Positions 43,285-53,799 of a stretch of 64,000 bases of DNA are shown here, in pieces. Source of the stretch: Bin87 sp965220505 (GTDB lineage Bacteria > Chloroflexota > Dehalococcoidia > Lucifugimonadales > UBA3495); NCBI GenBank assembly GCA_965220505.1, contig CBDCQE010000003.1:310001-374000 (forward strand), in the 5' to 3' direction. Made by a program: the position numbers and the translations under genes. Each line of letters opens with the position of its first letter. The stretch's first letter is position 1. The notes below the pieces were generated by a model that was not told the DNA's origin, did not search any database, and saw nothing but the letters and a program-made list of their open reading frames with translations.

Positions 43285-43537
43285 CTGGCTGGGTTAGGTT
43301 ATTTGGTTCGGGCGCAAAATATATATTATGTAATACAAAAAATTGCGCATATTATACTTACGTCATTCAGGTCATACGGTAACATCGGGCCAGGCGCAGG
43401 TGTGCGGAGCGCCCAGTGGCATGACCGCCACCGCTCAAACTGGCGCCAAACGTTTATAGGACGTTCACATCAATATCGTGAAACCTCAGGCCATGGCTTT
43501 GCTTGTTTCACACGCTTTTTACGAAGTCACGTGAATT
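43285..43537 (+). promoter_or_regulatory. AT-rich upstream region of the surface-protein genes
   Basis: From 43285 to 43537 there is no gene. A markedly AT-rich block (43300-43370, including AAAATATATATTATGTAATA) stands out in this GC-rich DNA and likely holds the promoter of the two genes that follow. A TTGGTT at 43302 and TATATT at 43321 are too close for a standard promoter, so no exact boxes are called. Confidence 0.35.
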
Positions 43538-44575
43538 GTGCTCATCAAACACGAAAACACGTCACATCGAGAACTATCTGCCAATCGTCTGCTCTGGGTT
43601 CGTTTAGCCATTGCCGTGTCGGTGGCCCTGCTGCTGTCGCTGTGCGGTGGCGGTCCGGCAGAAACCAGTGCGGTAGACGCCACCCGCGCAACGGTTTGGG
43701 ACCTGGCGGAGCCAGACAATTTAGTCACCACCTCCCAGGGCGACGATACCACCGCCTTTCGGGAAGAGGATGCGGGCTTTTCCGCACACCACCGGGTGTC
43801 CGATCATTTCGAGGGAGACGGCCAAGATGGCCTCCGGCTACGGCTCAATGTAGCAGCCATCACGGAAGTCCTGCTGGAAGACCCGGACGAATCGAACGCC
43901 AACCGCCAGGAGCCGGGCCGTCACGTGGATTCAGGGGCCAACTTCGGCATCGTAGAGTTGCCGATGGCCACTACACAGAACTTCGGGCCTACGGTGCCGC
44001 CTAGACCCGTCACGGTGTACTACGATGACCGCGGGTGGGTTGTGGCCTATTTGCCGGCCGACGCTCCAGCCGCCGGTAGCTGGCGGTACGACTCCCTGGA
44101 GCAGGAGACAATCGCTCTGAAACAGAACCTGTTGGTCCTAGCCATCAACGAAGTTTTGACAGTTGCCAAGCAGGATGTACCGGAAATCGTCGACGCCAAT
44201 GAAAACACGGTTGGGTATTACCACTGGCAGTATCCGGATTACAACGCCTTCGTGCTGTTCAGCCATGAGTCCAACGGAGGAACGTCAGACCCGGTCCGGT
44301 TTGTCGTCCCGCCGACCATCGAAAACATCCTGGCATCAGCGTCGGTACTGATCACCAGTAAGGAAACCGATGATCAACCCACGGCGACCGCCGAGTTGAT
44401 GGTGGATGACAGCGTGGTGGTCTCAGTTCAGCAGCCGGATCGATTGGCCGTAGCGGGGTTTGAGCTGGAACGCACTGACGATGCCAGCCGCCTCTACGAG
44501 GTTACGGTCTCCGTCACTCCCAATACCACTGCGGCCGGGGCCGTGATGCTGGTGTACACCAGGCCAGGTTCCTGA
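43538..44575 (+). CDS. Unknown exported or membrane-anchored protein
   Basis: A 345-residue protein with an N-terminal signal/anchor helix (LLWVRLAIAVSVALLLSLCGG), followed by an acidic extracellular-type domain. The LSLC resembles a lipobox but the residue before Cys is Leu, so lipidation is doubtful. The remainder (VTVYYDDRGWVVAYLPADAP, VGYYHWQYPDYNAFVLFS) looks beta-rich and is not recognised. It precedes the giant CARDB protein by 33 bp and is probably in its operon; a partner role at the cell surface is an inference. Confidence 0.65.
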   Translation: MLIKHENTSHRELSANRLLWVRLAIAVSVALLLSLCGGGPAETSAVDATRATVWDLAEPDNLVTTSQGDDTTAFREEDAGFSAHHRVSDHFEGDGQDGLRLRLNVAAITEVLLEDPDESNANRQEPGRHVDSGANFGIVELPMATTQNFGPTVPPRPVTVYYDDRGWVVAYLPADAPAAGSWRYDSLEQETIALKQNLLVLAINEVLTVAKQDVPEIVDANENTVGYYHWQYPDYNAFVLFSHESNGGTSDPVRFVVPPTIENILASASVLITSKETDDQPTATAELMVDDSVVVSVQQPDRLAVAGFELERTDDASRLYEVTVSVTPNTTAAGAVMLVYTRPGS

Positions 44576-44608
44576 GATCTGACCCAGGCAGCTCAATCAG
44601 TTTCGTGA

Positions 44609-47600
44609 GTGCACTTCATTGTGAACCTCGCTCGCGCTCTGATACTGGTCCTACCGGTGGTAACCGGTTGCGTGGCCTTGGCGGGCATGTGGCTCCATCT
44701 CGCCGGCGGGCAAGCCTCTCTGCCCGCCGAGGTTGTGGAAGGCGCGCCTCTACAACAGTCCTGCGACGATGACGTAAAGATCGATCCTCCTTGGGTAACG
44801 GATTTCGCAACCAATTCACTTAAGGATCAGCCTGACTATTCGGAAGGCGACACAATAGCGATCTATTACACCGTTACCAATTCGAGTTGCCAGGAATTAA
44901 CCGTTACTGTGGCGCTAACGGGATCGGTGAGCGGAGCGACAATCTACGATGCTGATGGCTCTATGGCGCCCTGTCTGAACGGATGCACCATCCCGGCGGG
45001 GTCGCCCGAATACGGAACCGTTCAATGGGATTTGGGCAACCACCCCAACACTGATGACGAGAAGGTGGTTGCCACCGTAACCGTGACCGCGCCGGACGGT
45101 TTTGTCGATACCAACCCAGACAACAACAGTGCTACATCTGAGCAAGCAATAAATATCGTCAACGAGGAACCGGATCCGGCGCCGGACATCTCAGTCAAGT
45201 CGGTCACTCCCTCCGCGACCGCTGCCGTAATCGGGAAGACGGTCAATTTCACCGTGACGGTGCAAAACGAGGGCGACGCCGACGCTACAACGGATACCAC
45301 CGTAACGCTGCACCACGGCGAGGATACGGCGGCGCTGGATTCGGCCACGGTCACCGCCCTCGCCGCCGGCGATGAGGGCACCGTAACGCTGGAATGGGAC
45401 ACCAACGGGGCCGAAGCGGGCGAACACACTCTGCGCGTTCTGGCTCAAACGGAGGCAGACGACAACTCGGACAACGACAGCATGACTGCATCGGTGACCC
45501 TGGCGGAGCCGTCGGTGGACGTCGCCGTCACGGACGTCACGGCATCGGCAACTGAAGCGGTGGTCGGGGATACGGTTGAGTGCACCGTCACGCTCGAAAA
45601 CCGTGGCAACGTTGTGGCGGCGAGGCCCGCAGTGTCGCTGTTCGACGCGTATGGTGCAGAAGATGCCGCACCCCTGGCGTCCGTGACTGCCAAAACTATC
45701 GCCGTGGGAGACGAAACCACCGTATCGATCTCATGGGATACGAGCGATGCCGCAGCCGGCGAGTACAGACTGCGCGCGGTTGCCGCGGTCGCGGATGACG
45801 ACGATTCAAGCAACGACAGCGCAACTACAACGCTGACGCTGCACAACCAGGTAGACGTGAGCCTGAGTTTCACCGATGCTATCGCTCCAACGGCAATTTC
45901 GGGAAGCGTTGTTCAAATCGGGTTCACGCTCAACAATACGGGAGACCACGCCACCGGCGAGGTGACGGTCAGCCTGTACGTCACGCCAGAAGGAGCAGAG
46001 CGTGGGGGGCAGGAACCCACGGCCACCGCCAGCGTAGAGACCTTGGCCGGCGGCGGATCGTCATCAGGCGCGTTGGCGTGGGATACCGCCGCCGTCACAG
46101 TGGGGGATTATGAACTGGAAGCGGTTGCCGAGACCGCCGGAGATATAGACGAGACGAACAACTCAGTCTCGGCCGGCATCGAAATACGAAACTGGCTCCT
46201 GCTGAAAGGCGTCTCCCCGACGAGTGCCGAGGCGGTGACCGGCGAGACCATCGAGTATACGGCTCAAGTTGAAAACGTTGGGCAAGGCGAACTGACCGGT
46301 GTGACGGTTGGCCTTTACGAATCGGGGATTGAAGACGCCCTTGAGGATGTGGACTTCGCCTCGATAGTCCCCGGCGGTACGGAAGACGCCAGTATCCAGT
46401 GGGACACGACCGGGCGGAATGCGGGTCAGGTTGAATTAGTCGTCGGCGCCGGGGCAGACGGACAGGTTACCGATGGGGACGATACTCAGTCGGTCAACGT
46501 GACCATTCGCAATCCCATAGCGTTGTTATCGGCAACGCCGGCATCCGAAGACAACATTGCGGGCACCTCGGTGTGGATCAACGCCCAAGTGCTCAACGAG
46601 AGTAACGCTGAAGTCACCGACGTAGAGGTCAAGCTTGATGTTGTTGAAGATTGTGAGAACGAGGAAGATGAAGAGGAGGAGCAGAAGATCGGCTGCGCGA
46701 CAATCGCGGCGATCCCGGCCGGCGAGACGGGCTCGGCTGTCCTGGAGTGGGATACCACTGACGCCGGACCCGGCAAGCACGATCTGAAAGTCATCGCCGG
46801 CATGGATGACTTTAGCGGTGATGACAACGATGAGTTGTCGTTCACCATAACCCTGCGCGAGCCGGTGATCGCCGTAGAACTCTCATCGGCGACGATCAAT
46901 CGCAACGTGTCCGCCATCGGGCAAACGCTGGAGGTGGTCGCCACGATCACCAATCATGGCGAGGTTCCCGCGGCGGTGCCGGTGAGCTTGTACCTGGTGA
47001 CACGGCTGGACCGGACTACGGCTGAGTCAACGGCCACATCGCCCTTTATAGAGCCCGGATCCAGTGCCGATGTGACGCTGACGTGGGACTCCACCGGCGA
47101 AACCGTCGGAAGGCACACGCTGAAAGTTGTCGCGGAGCTTGCCGAGGACACCACAGCCGATGACAACGAGGGGCTTCTGGAAGTCGATCTGTTCGAGTCA
47201 GCTTTCGACGGCACCGATGGCGTTGAGGAATGCGTGGAAGATGTCCGCATCAAAATGACCGAAATCAGTGACCTGAGCGGTCAGGCGCGATCTCCTCCCG
47301 ACTATCAGGTGGGCGAGCAACTGAAGGCCGCGTACCGGATCTACAATTTCAGCTGCCAGACGGACATCACGCTCGCTATCACCATGAGCGGCCCCAACGA
47401 TCAGCCGATCAGCGATGCCGCAGCCCTCTGTTTTTCAGATTGCTTCCTACCTTTTGGCAGCAGGATCGGGGGCGAAATCGCGTGGGTTATTCCGACGCTC
47501 CCGGCGTTGAGCGATCAACCGGTCAGCGCCTCAGTCACCGTCGTCAGCCCTAGCGAATACGTGGACGCCGACGAAACCAACAACTCCGCCGAGTCAACAG

Positions 47601-50600
47601 ATCGGATCAATATCGTCCATCCCGACGACGTTGTTGTGCGTCTCGAGGAAGAAAGAGGCAACAAAGTCAGCACTCGCCGGCAGTTGGCAGGGCCGGATTT
47701 CGGAACGGTGAACGTGGAATTGGTATCCGTTACCCCGTCATTAGACACGGTGCCGTTCGCCGACGAAACCGTCGCGATCACCGTTGCGGTGGCGAATGAC
47801 GGGCCGGCTACTGAACCGGCCGCGGTGCGGGTCATCCTGGTACCGGACGACGGGACGGATCCGAAGGAACTGTACCGCCACACGATGGTCGTGCCGGCAA
47901 GCGAGGCCAAATCGACAAGTCTCGCAGTGCCCGTCACGGACGTGCCGCCCGGCACTCACACCGTAGAGGTACTGCTTTCGGCGGCGATTGACCAGTCCTC
48001 GGAAAACAACGCGGCAACCTTTGAGTTTACCCGCCTGGAGCCGCTGGTAGGCGTTGAGTTGCTGGACGTCTCCGTTTCGCCTGAGGTCCCGATGCTGGGC
48101 GACGACGCTACCGTATCCCTGACGGTCCACAACAAAAGCGAGATAGCCCTTCCGCTGACGTTGCATTTGTACGTGGGCGACGAGTCGGATCCGACGGTCA
48201 CGAAAACTCTCGACGAGTTAGCGCCGGAAAGTCAATCGGAACAGCAGATCACTTGGAGCATTCCCGCGTCGGGAAAACACTTGGGACGCCACAAATTGCG
48301 ATTGGACGCAGTGTCGGAAAAGTACGGAAGAGTCGCCGATTCGCAGTTGGAAGTGATTTTCCACATTGACGCTGAGATCGTCGAAATCCGGTCTTCGCCG
48401 GACGATACTGCGATGCAGGGCCAGGCGGTTTCTATCGAAGTCGATGTCCAGAACAACGGGCCGGCTACTGCCAATATCCCGGTCGTGGTGCGACTTTCTT
48501 CCGACACCGCGTTTACGGACGAACGCAGGCCCCCAGTTCCGTCTCAGTCAACCGGGACGGCTCGATTCACATGGAGAACCCGAGACTACAAAGGCGGCGA
48601 GCACACCATCAGGGCAGAGGTTCCTTCGGAGCACAACATCGCCACTGGCAAGAAATCGATGGAGTTGCCGTTCCGGATCAACCCGTTGGTGGTCACGGCA
48701 ACAATCGTGGATGTTTACGCATACCCTGAAGACCCTTGGGTAGGCGAGCCGGTTTCGATAGCGGTGACGGTTCGCAACGACGGGCCGGTCGCGACCAGCA
48801 TACCGATTACGCTGCACTTCCCGCCGGGCGGCAGGCAGCCGAAAACCCGGAGCCCGCACGTGCACCCCGGCCAAACCGAAACTGAGACGTTCGAATGGCT
48901 CACCGGCAACTACCGGCCGGGGACGCACCGGTTCCGGGTCCAGGTGGCCGCGGTTGGCAATCCCGCAGAGTACCTGGACGTGGAATTGTCGCCGCCGGTA
49001 GTGAACGCAACTATTGTAGACGTTGCCGTCAATCCGGAGATCCCACGGCTCGGTGAGCCGGTCACCATCTCCGTAACAGTCCGAAATGATGGCTGGATTC
49101 CTACTAACATTCCCGTAACCCTGCACTTCCCATCGGACGAAAAACTGCCTGAAACGCAAAGGCCCCGCGTGGAACCTGGAGCGGTTGGTTCGATTGCGTT
49201 CACATGGCGCACCGGCCGCTACGAGCCGGGCATACACGATTTCAGAGTGGAAGTGGCCAGCGATCCGCCATCATCGCGACGGTTTGAGGTTGAGCTGCTC
49301 CCGCCCATCGTCGACGTCGCCATCGTAGGTATGGGCTCCGACCCGGCAGAGACGGCCTTCAAGGGCCAGGCGGTGAAAATCTGGGTGGACGTGATCAACA
49401 ATGGCCCGTCCGCCCTGAATGTGCCGGTGCAGCTATCCTTTCCGTCCAGCGACAAGCAGCCGAAGCGGAAATCCACGCGGGTCGAGCCTGGGCGAACCGC
49501 ACGTATCGAGTTCACGTGGAAGACCGCTAACTACGACGTCGGCACCCATCTGCTGACGGCAACCCTCCTGGTCGACTACAACATTACCGATCTTGACGCA
49601 TCGGCAACAATTCAGATTGCATTGGTTCCTGCCCAATTGATGGCGTCCATCATCGACATCTCCTGGAGCCCAGAGTCCCCGGCGGTGGGCGAGCCGGTGC
49701 GCATTGCGGTAACCGTACGCAACGACAGTCTGATCACCGCCGACATCCCGGTCACACTGTATTTCCCGTCAGCCGACAAACAGCCGGTAACCAAAAGCGA
49801 GCGGGTGGAACCCGGAGAAACGGGGACCGCCACCTTCGAATGGCTCACCAGCCATCACAACGTCGGCTCGCACCGATTCCAGGTAAAACTCGACGCGGTC
49901 GGCGAACCCTACGAGCATTTCACCATAGACCTGTTGGCGGCAGTTGAGGATGTGGCAATCGTCGGCATGGGTACATACCCCGATGACACCGCGATGGTAG
50001 GTGAACCCGTTGAGGTCTGGGTCGACGTCCGCAACGACGGGCTGGCCGCCCTGCGCGTTCCGGTTCAGCTGACGTTTCCATCTGCTGCCAAGCTCCCCGA
50101 AACAAAGTCGCCGCGCGTGGACCCGGGCGAAACCGCCAGGGTCTCGTTCGACTGGAGGACATCGAACTACGAACCCGGCGCCCACATTCTGCGGACTGCG
50201 GTCCTGCTGGATAACAACACCACGCTGGGACGCACCACCGAGGAGACCAGGTTTGCACTCACGCCGTTGGTTATAACGGCTGCCATCTTGGACGTTGTGG
50301 TAACTCCCGAGACTCCACGGCTGGGTGATCCGGTCACCATCTCCGTAACCGTGCGCAACGACGGTCGCGTAGCCGCCAACATTCCGGTCACGTTGCACTT
50401 CCCTCCGGGCGGTAGACAGCCGGAAACTCGGAGCCCGCGCGTGAACCCCGGTGATATCGGAAGCGCGACGTTCGAATGGCGCACCGGCAGCTACCGGCCG
50501 GGAACCCACCCGTTTGACCTCGAGTTAGCAAGCACGCCCCCAGCATCACAACGGTTTGAGGTTGAGCTGCTCCCACCCATCGTTGACGTCGCCATCGTAG

Positions 50601-53600
50601 GTATCAGTTCCGACCCGGCAGATACTGCCGTTCAAGGGCAGCACGTCAAGATCTGGGTAGACGTGATCAACAATGGCCCGCTTCCTCTCAACGTTCCCGT
50701 GCAGCTCGCTTTCCCGTTGGATGAAAAGCTACCTGCACAAACGTCGTCGCGCATCGAACCCGGAAAAACCGCACGGGTTGAGTTTGTCTGGAAGACCGCC
50801 AGCTACGACGTCGGCACCCATGAGCTGACGGCAACTCTCTTGGTCGACTACAACATTACCGAGCTGGACGCATCGGCAACAATTCAGATTGCATTGGTTC
50901 CTGCCCAATTGATGGCGTCAATCATCGACATCTCCTGGAGCCCAGAGTCCCCGACGGTGGGCGAACCGGTTCGCATCGCGGTAACCGTACGCAACGACGG
51001 TATCGTCGCGGCCAACATCCCGGTCACTCTGCATTTTCCTTCAGGAGGCAGACAGCCGGAAACTCGGAGCCCGCACATGCGCCCCGGCCAAACCGAAACC
51101 GCGACGTTTGACTGGCTAACCGGCAATTTCGCTGTGGGTACGCACCAGTTCCGCGTCGAGTTAGCGGATGTCGACGCTCCCGATCAGCGCTTCACGATTG
51201 ACCTGCTGCCCACCGTGGAAAACGTCGCCATTGTCGGCATGGGTACATACCCGGCGGAAACCGCCATGGTGGGCGAGCCGGTGGAAGTGTGGATCGACGT
51301 ACGCAACGACGGGCCGGTGGCTTTGAACGTCCCGGTTCGGCTCAGCTTCCCATCCGGCAGCAAGCGCCCGGAGGTCCAGTCACCGCGGGTGGGCCCGGGC
51401 GAAACCGCGAGGGTCTGGTTCGAGTGGAAAACTCCCAAATACAATCCCGGCATTCACACTCTGCGTGCCGCGATCCTGCTGGATAACAACATCACGCTGG
51501 GACACACCACCGAGGAAATCAGGTTCGCCCTGACGCCTCTGATAATCAGCGCGACTATCGTGGATGTCGCCGTAAATCCGGAGGAGCCGCGGGTCGGAGA
51601 AGCGGTGACCATTACGGCGACGGTACGGAATGACGGCCGGATTGCTGCCAACATCCCGGTCACGTTGCACTTTCCTCTGGGCGGTAGACAGCCGGAAACT
51701 CGGAGCCTCCGCATTGATTCCGGGGCTACCGGCGAGGTTTCTTTCACATGGCGCACCAGCCGCTATGAGCCGGGCATGCACGATTTCAGAGTGGAAGTGG
51801 CCAGCGATCCGTCAGCATCGCAACGGTTTGAGGTTGAGCTGCTCCCGCCCATCGTGAACGTTGCCATCGTCGGCATCGGATCCGACCCCAGCGGGTCGGC
51901 CGTCAAGGGGCAAGAAGTGAAAGTCTGGGTGGACGTGGTCAACAATGGCCCATCGGCTCTGAACGTGCCGGTGCAGCTCTCGTTTCCTTCCGACGAAAAG
52001 AAACCCCAAGGGAAGTCCATTCGAATAACGCCGGGCGAGACCGAGCGCGTCACGTTCATCTGGAAGACGTCCACCTATGAACCCGGCTTCCACACTCTGG
52101 ACGCAACCATAGATCTTGCCGGAAACGTCACCCAAGGGAGCACGTATGCAGAGCTACAGTTCCTCCTGACGCCGTCGGTAATCACGGCCACCGTTCTGGG
52201 CATTTCTGCGAGTCCTGAAGCGCCTCGAGTCGGCGAACCCGTCACCATCACCGTAACGGTACGCAACGACGGGATTGTCGCGGCCAACATCCCGGTGACG
52301 CTGCGCTTCCCGTCGGATGACAAGCAGCCGGAAACTCGCCGGCCCCATGTGAAACCCGGGGCGACAGCAGAGGCTCGTTTCACTTGGCGCACCGGCCGCT
52401 ATCCTCCTGGCCTGCATAGCTTCGTTGCTGAAGTGGCAAGCACACCGCCATCGGCGCGGCCGTTTACAATCGAACTCCTGCCTGCTCTGGTCAACGTCTC
52501 AATCGTCGGCATGGGTTCCGATCCCGCCGAATCCGCTATCCGAGGGCAACACGTCAAGGTTTGGGTGGACGTGATCAACAACGGCCCATCCGCCCTGAAC
52601 GTGCCGGTGCAGCTTGCTTTCCCGTCGGATGAGAAGCGGCCGGAGAGAAAGTCCCCGCGGATCGAGCCGGGGCAAACCGCGCGGGTGGAGTTCACCTGGA
52701 AGACCTCAAATTACGGCGCCGGGGAGCATCTCCTGACCGCCACACTCATGGCCGAGCACAATATCGCTGAGTCGGCAACATCCGCCACAATTCAGATCAG
52801 GCTCGTCTCTCCCCGGTTGGCTGCTTCGATAGCTGCTTCGATAGTGGACACATCCTGGCATCCTGCTTCTCCGGTAGTTAGCGAAGCGGTTTCCATAGAG
52901 GTGACGGTCCGTAATGACGGGATTGTATCGGTCAGAATCCCGGTCACTCTGCACTTTCCTTCAGCGGACAAGCAACCGGAAACGAAACGGCCTCGCGTCG
53001 CGCCGGGGGCCGTTGGCACGGCTTCGTTCACCTGGCGCACCAGCCGCTACGAGCCGGGTGACCACGTGTTCCGAGTGCAGATACCCGGCGCGTTTGAAAC
53101 GTTCGAAATAGAACTGCGGCCGCCCGAAGTCGATTTTGCCGTTACCGATTTCCAGATGCCGGACCCACTGCACCCGATTGTGAAGGGAGATTGGGTCGAG
53201 ATAACCGTCGTCTTGCAGAACCAGGGGCCATACCCTGGCCGGGGCACAGTCTACCTGTTGAACGGCGCCAACGCTGATGCAATGTACGAGCAATCCGCAA
53301 GCCTGGAACCGGGCGAGCTCAGAGAGGTGGAGTTCACGTGGAAGACGCTGCGCTACCCGGTGGGCGGTTACGAATTACTGGCTCGCGTCGACGCGGAACA
53401 TGACACAGACCCCAGTAACGACCGCTCGGACCTGGCGCCAGTCCACCTGCTGACCGACCGCGATATTACGGTCGGTTTTGGCAGCGCGGTGCGGCCGGCG
53501 GTTTTCGCCGAGCCGACATCGAAAGTCGGCCTGTCGTCGATGCCCAGGTATCGCAACGACATTTCGGTCGTCGGAAACAGCCATACTCCGGTTGACCGTC

Positions 53601-53797
53601 CGATCGCTGCGGCATCGGACCTGTCAATGGGCGTATCGCCCAAACCAGCGGACCGAAACTCCGATCCGGTCCGAATGTACTGGCGGTGGCGCTCCGCCCA
53701 GACATCCCCGTGGCAATGCGCTCGCCTCCAGCAGACCGTCGGGGAGAGCCTGCCGCGCGCGGTCGTGTGCCCGAAAGCGCCGGCGCTGGTCCGCTGA
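44609..53797 (+). CDS. Giant CARDB-repeat surface protein (3,062 aa)
   Basis: An N-terminal hydrophobic segment (ARALILVLPVVTGCVALAG) would direct export. Two Cys-containing modules (about residues 50-190 and 870-1010, four similarly placed Cys each, with CDDDVKI and CVEDVRI openings) separate six divergent CARDB-like domains; two more follow the second module. From about residue 1250 come sixteen domains with the pattern VxVTVRNDG...IPVTLHFPS...W[RK]T..Y.PG.H. CARDB domains are Ig-like modules of bacterial adhesion proteins. No sortase or transmembrane anchor is seen at the C-terminus, which ends in a 110-residue low-complexity tail. It starts at GTG 44609 or 44621. The stop lies 2 bp from the convergent flavoprotein stop. 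Confidence 0.85.
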   Translation: MHFIVNLARALILVLPVVTGCVALAGMWLHLAGGQASLPAEVVEGAPLQQSCDDDVKIDPPWVTDFATNSLKDQPDYSEGDTIAIYYTVTNSSCQELTVTVALTGSVSGATIYDADGSMAPCLNGCTIPAGSPEYGTVQWDLGNHPNTDDEKVVATVTVTAPDGFVDTNPDNNSATSEQAINIVNEEPDPAPDISVKSVTPSATAAVIGKTVNFTVTVQNEGDADATTDTTVTLHHGEDTAALDSATVTALAAGDEGTVTLEWDTNGAEAGEHTLRVLAQTEADDNSDNDSMTASVTLAEPSVDVAVTDVTASATEAVVGDTVECTVTLENRGNVVAARPAVSLFDAYGAEDAAPLASVTAKTIAVGDETTVSISWDTSDAAAGEYRLRAVAAVADDDDSSNDSATTTLTLHNQVDVSLSFTDAIAPTAISGSVVQIGFTLNNTGDHATGEVTVSLYVTPEGAERGGQEPTATASVETLAGGGSSSGALAWDTAAVTVGDYELEAVAETAGDIDETNNSVSAGIEIRNWLLLKGVSPTSAEAVTGETIEYTAQVENVGQGELTGVTVGLYESGIEDALEDVDFASIVPGGTEDASIQWDTTGRNAGQVELVVGAGADGQVTDGDDTQSVNVTIRNPIALLSATPASEDNIAGTSVWINAQVLNESNAEVTDVEVKLDVVEDCENEEDEEEEQKIGCATIAAIPAGETGSAVLEWDTTDAGPGKHDLKVIAGMDDFSGDDNDELSFTITLREPVIAVELSSATINRNVSAIGQTLEVVATITNHGEVPAAVPVSLYLVTRLDRTTAESTATSPFIEPGSSADVTLTWDSTGETVGRHTLKVVAELAEDTTADDNEGLLEVDLFESAFDGTDGVEECVEDVRIKMTEISDLSGQARSPPDYQVGEQLKAAYRIYNFSCQTDITLAITMSGPNDQPISDAAALCFSDCFLPFGSRIGGEIAWVIPTLPALSDQPVSASVTVVSPSEYVDADETNNSAESTDRINIVHPDDVVVRLEEERGNKVSTRRQLAGPDFGTVNVELVSVTPSLDTVPFADETVAITVAVANDGPATEPAAVRVILVPDDGTDPKELYRHTMVVPASEAKSTSLAVPVTDVPPGTHTVEVLLSAAIDQSSENNAATFEFTRLEPLVGVELLDVSVSPEVPMLGDDATVSLTVHNKSEIALPLTLHLYVGDESDPTVTKTLDELAPESQSEQQITWSIPASGKHLGRHKLRLDAVSEKYGRVADSQLEVIFHIDAEIVEIRSSPDDTAMQGQAVSIEVDVQNNGPATANIPVVVRLSSDTAFTDERRPPVPSQSTGTARFTWRTRDYKGGEHTIRAEVPSEHNIATGKKSMELPFRINPLVVTATIVDVYAYPEDPWVGEPVSIAVTVRNDGPVATSIPITLHFPPGGRQPKTRSPHVHPGQTETETFEWLTGNYRPGTHRFRVQVAAVGNPAEYLDVELSPPVVNATIVDVAVNPEIPRLGEPVTISVTVRNDGWIPTNIPVTLHFPSDEKLPETQRPRVEPGAVGSIAFTWRTGRYEPGIHDFRVEVASDPPSSRRFEVELLPPIVDVAIVGMGSDPAETAFKGQAVKIWVDVINNGPSALNVPVQLSFPSSDKQPKRKSTRVEPGRTARIEFTWKTANYDVGTHLLTATLLVDYNITDLDASATIQIALVPAQLMASIIDISWSPESPAVGEPVRIAVTVRNDSLITADIPVTLYFPSADKQPVTKSERVEPGETGTATFEWLTSHHNVGSHRFQVKLDAVGEPYEHFTIDLLAAVEDVAIVGMGTYPDDTAMVGEPVEVWVDVRNDGLAALRVPVQLTFPSAAKLPETKSPRVDPGETARVSFDWRTSNYEPGAHILRTAVLLDNNTTLGRTTEETRFALTPLVITAAILDVVVTPETPRLGDPVTISVTVRNDGRVAANIPVTLHFPPGGRQPETRSPRVNPGDIGSATFEWRTGSYRPGTHPFDLELASTPPASQRFEVELLPPIVDVAIVGISSDPADTAVQGQHVKIWVDVINNGPLPLNVPVQLAFPLDEKLPAQTSSRIEPGKTARVEFVWKTASYDVGTHELTATLLVDYNITELDASATIQIALVPAQLMASIIDISWSPESPTVGEPVRIAVTVRNDGIVAANIPVTLHFPSGGRQPETRSPHMRPGQTETATFDWLTGNFAVGTHQFRVELADVDAPDQRFTIDLLPTVENVAIVGMGTYPAETAMVGEPVEVWIDVRNDGPVALNVPVRLSFPSGSKRPEVQSPRVGPGETARVWFEWKTPKYNPGIHTLRAAILLDNNITLGHTTEEIRFALTPLIISATIVDVAVNPEEPRVGEAVTITATVRNDGRIAANIPVTLHFPLGGRQPETRSLRIDSGATGEVSFTWRTSRYEPGMHDFRVEVASDPSASQRFEVELLPPIVNVAIVGIGSDPSGSAVKGQEVKVWVDVVNNGPSALNVPVQLSFPSDEKKPQGKSIRITPGETERVTFIWKTSTYEPGFHTLDATIDLAGNVTQGSTYAELQFLLTPSVITATVLGISASPEAPRVGEPVTITVTVRNDGIVAANIPVTLRFPSDDKQPETRRPHVKPGATAEARFTWRTGRYPPGLHSFVAEVASTPPSARPFTIELLPALVNVSIVGMGSDPAESAIRGQHVKVWVDVINNGPSALNVPVQLAFPSDEKRPERKSPRIEPGQTARVEFTWKTSNYGAGEHLLTATLMAEHNIAESATSATIQIRLVSPRLAASIAASIVDTSWHPASPVVSEAVSIEVTVRNDGIVSVRIPVTLHFPSADKQPETKRPRVAPGAVGTASFTWRTSRYEPGDHVFRVQIPGAFETFEIELRPPEVDFAVTDFQMPDPLHPIVKGDWVEITVVLQNQGPYPGRGTVYLLNGANADAMYEQSASLEPGELREVEFTWKTLRYPVGGYELLARVDAEHDTDPSNDRSDLAPVHLLTDRDITVGFGSAVRPAVFAEPTSKVGLSSMPRYRNDISVVGNSHTPVDRPIAAASDLSMGVSPKPADRNSDPVRMYWRWRSAQTSPWQCARLQQTVGESLPRAVVCPKAPALVR
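48360..53117 (+). repeat. Tandem domain-coding array with 636 bp and 1,272 bp periods
   Basis: Two alternating domain types: A (opens like IVDVAVNPEEPRVGE, then VTVRNDG) and B (opens like VAIVGMGSDPAETA, then VWVDVINNGP). The B starts at 49310, 50582 and 51854 are exactly 1,272 bp apart; those at 49943 and 51215 also; the A starts at 49640 and 50912 also. Pairs are 633-639 bp long. Copies 1,272 bp apart share long near-identical DNA, for example around 49618-49690 and 50890-50962. The B domain at 51854 begins like one B subtype and ends like the other, a sign of recombination within the array. Confidence 0.85.
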
Positions 53798-53799
53798 CC

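Noticed and set aside
43538..43620. Lipoprotein signal peptide (LSLC)
   Set aside because: The residue before Cys is Leu rather than Gly, Ala or Ser, so the lipobox is not convincing.
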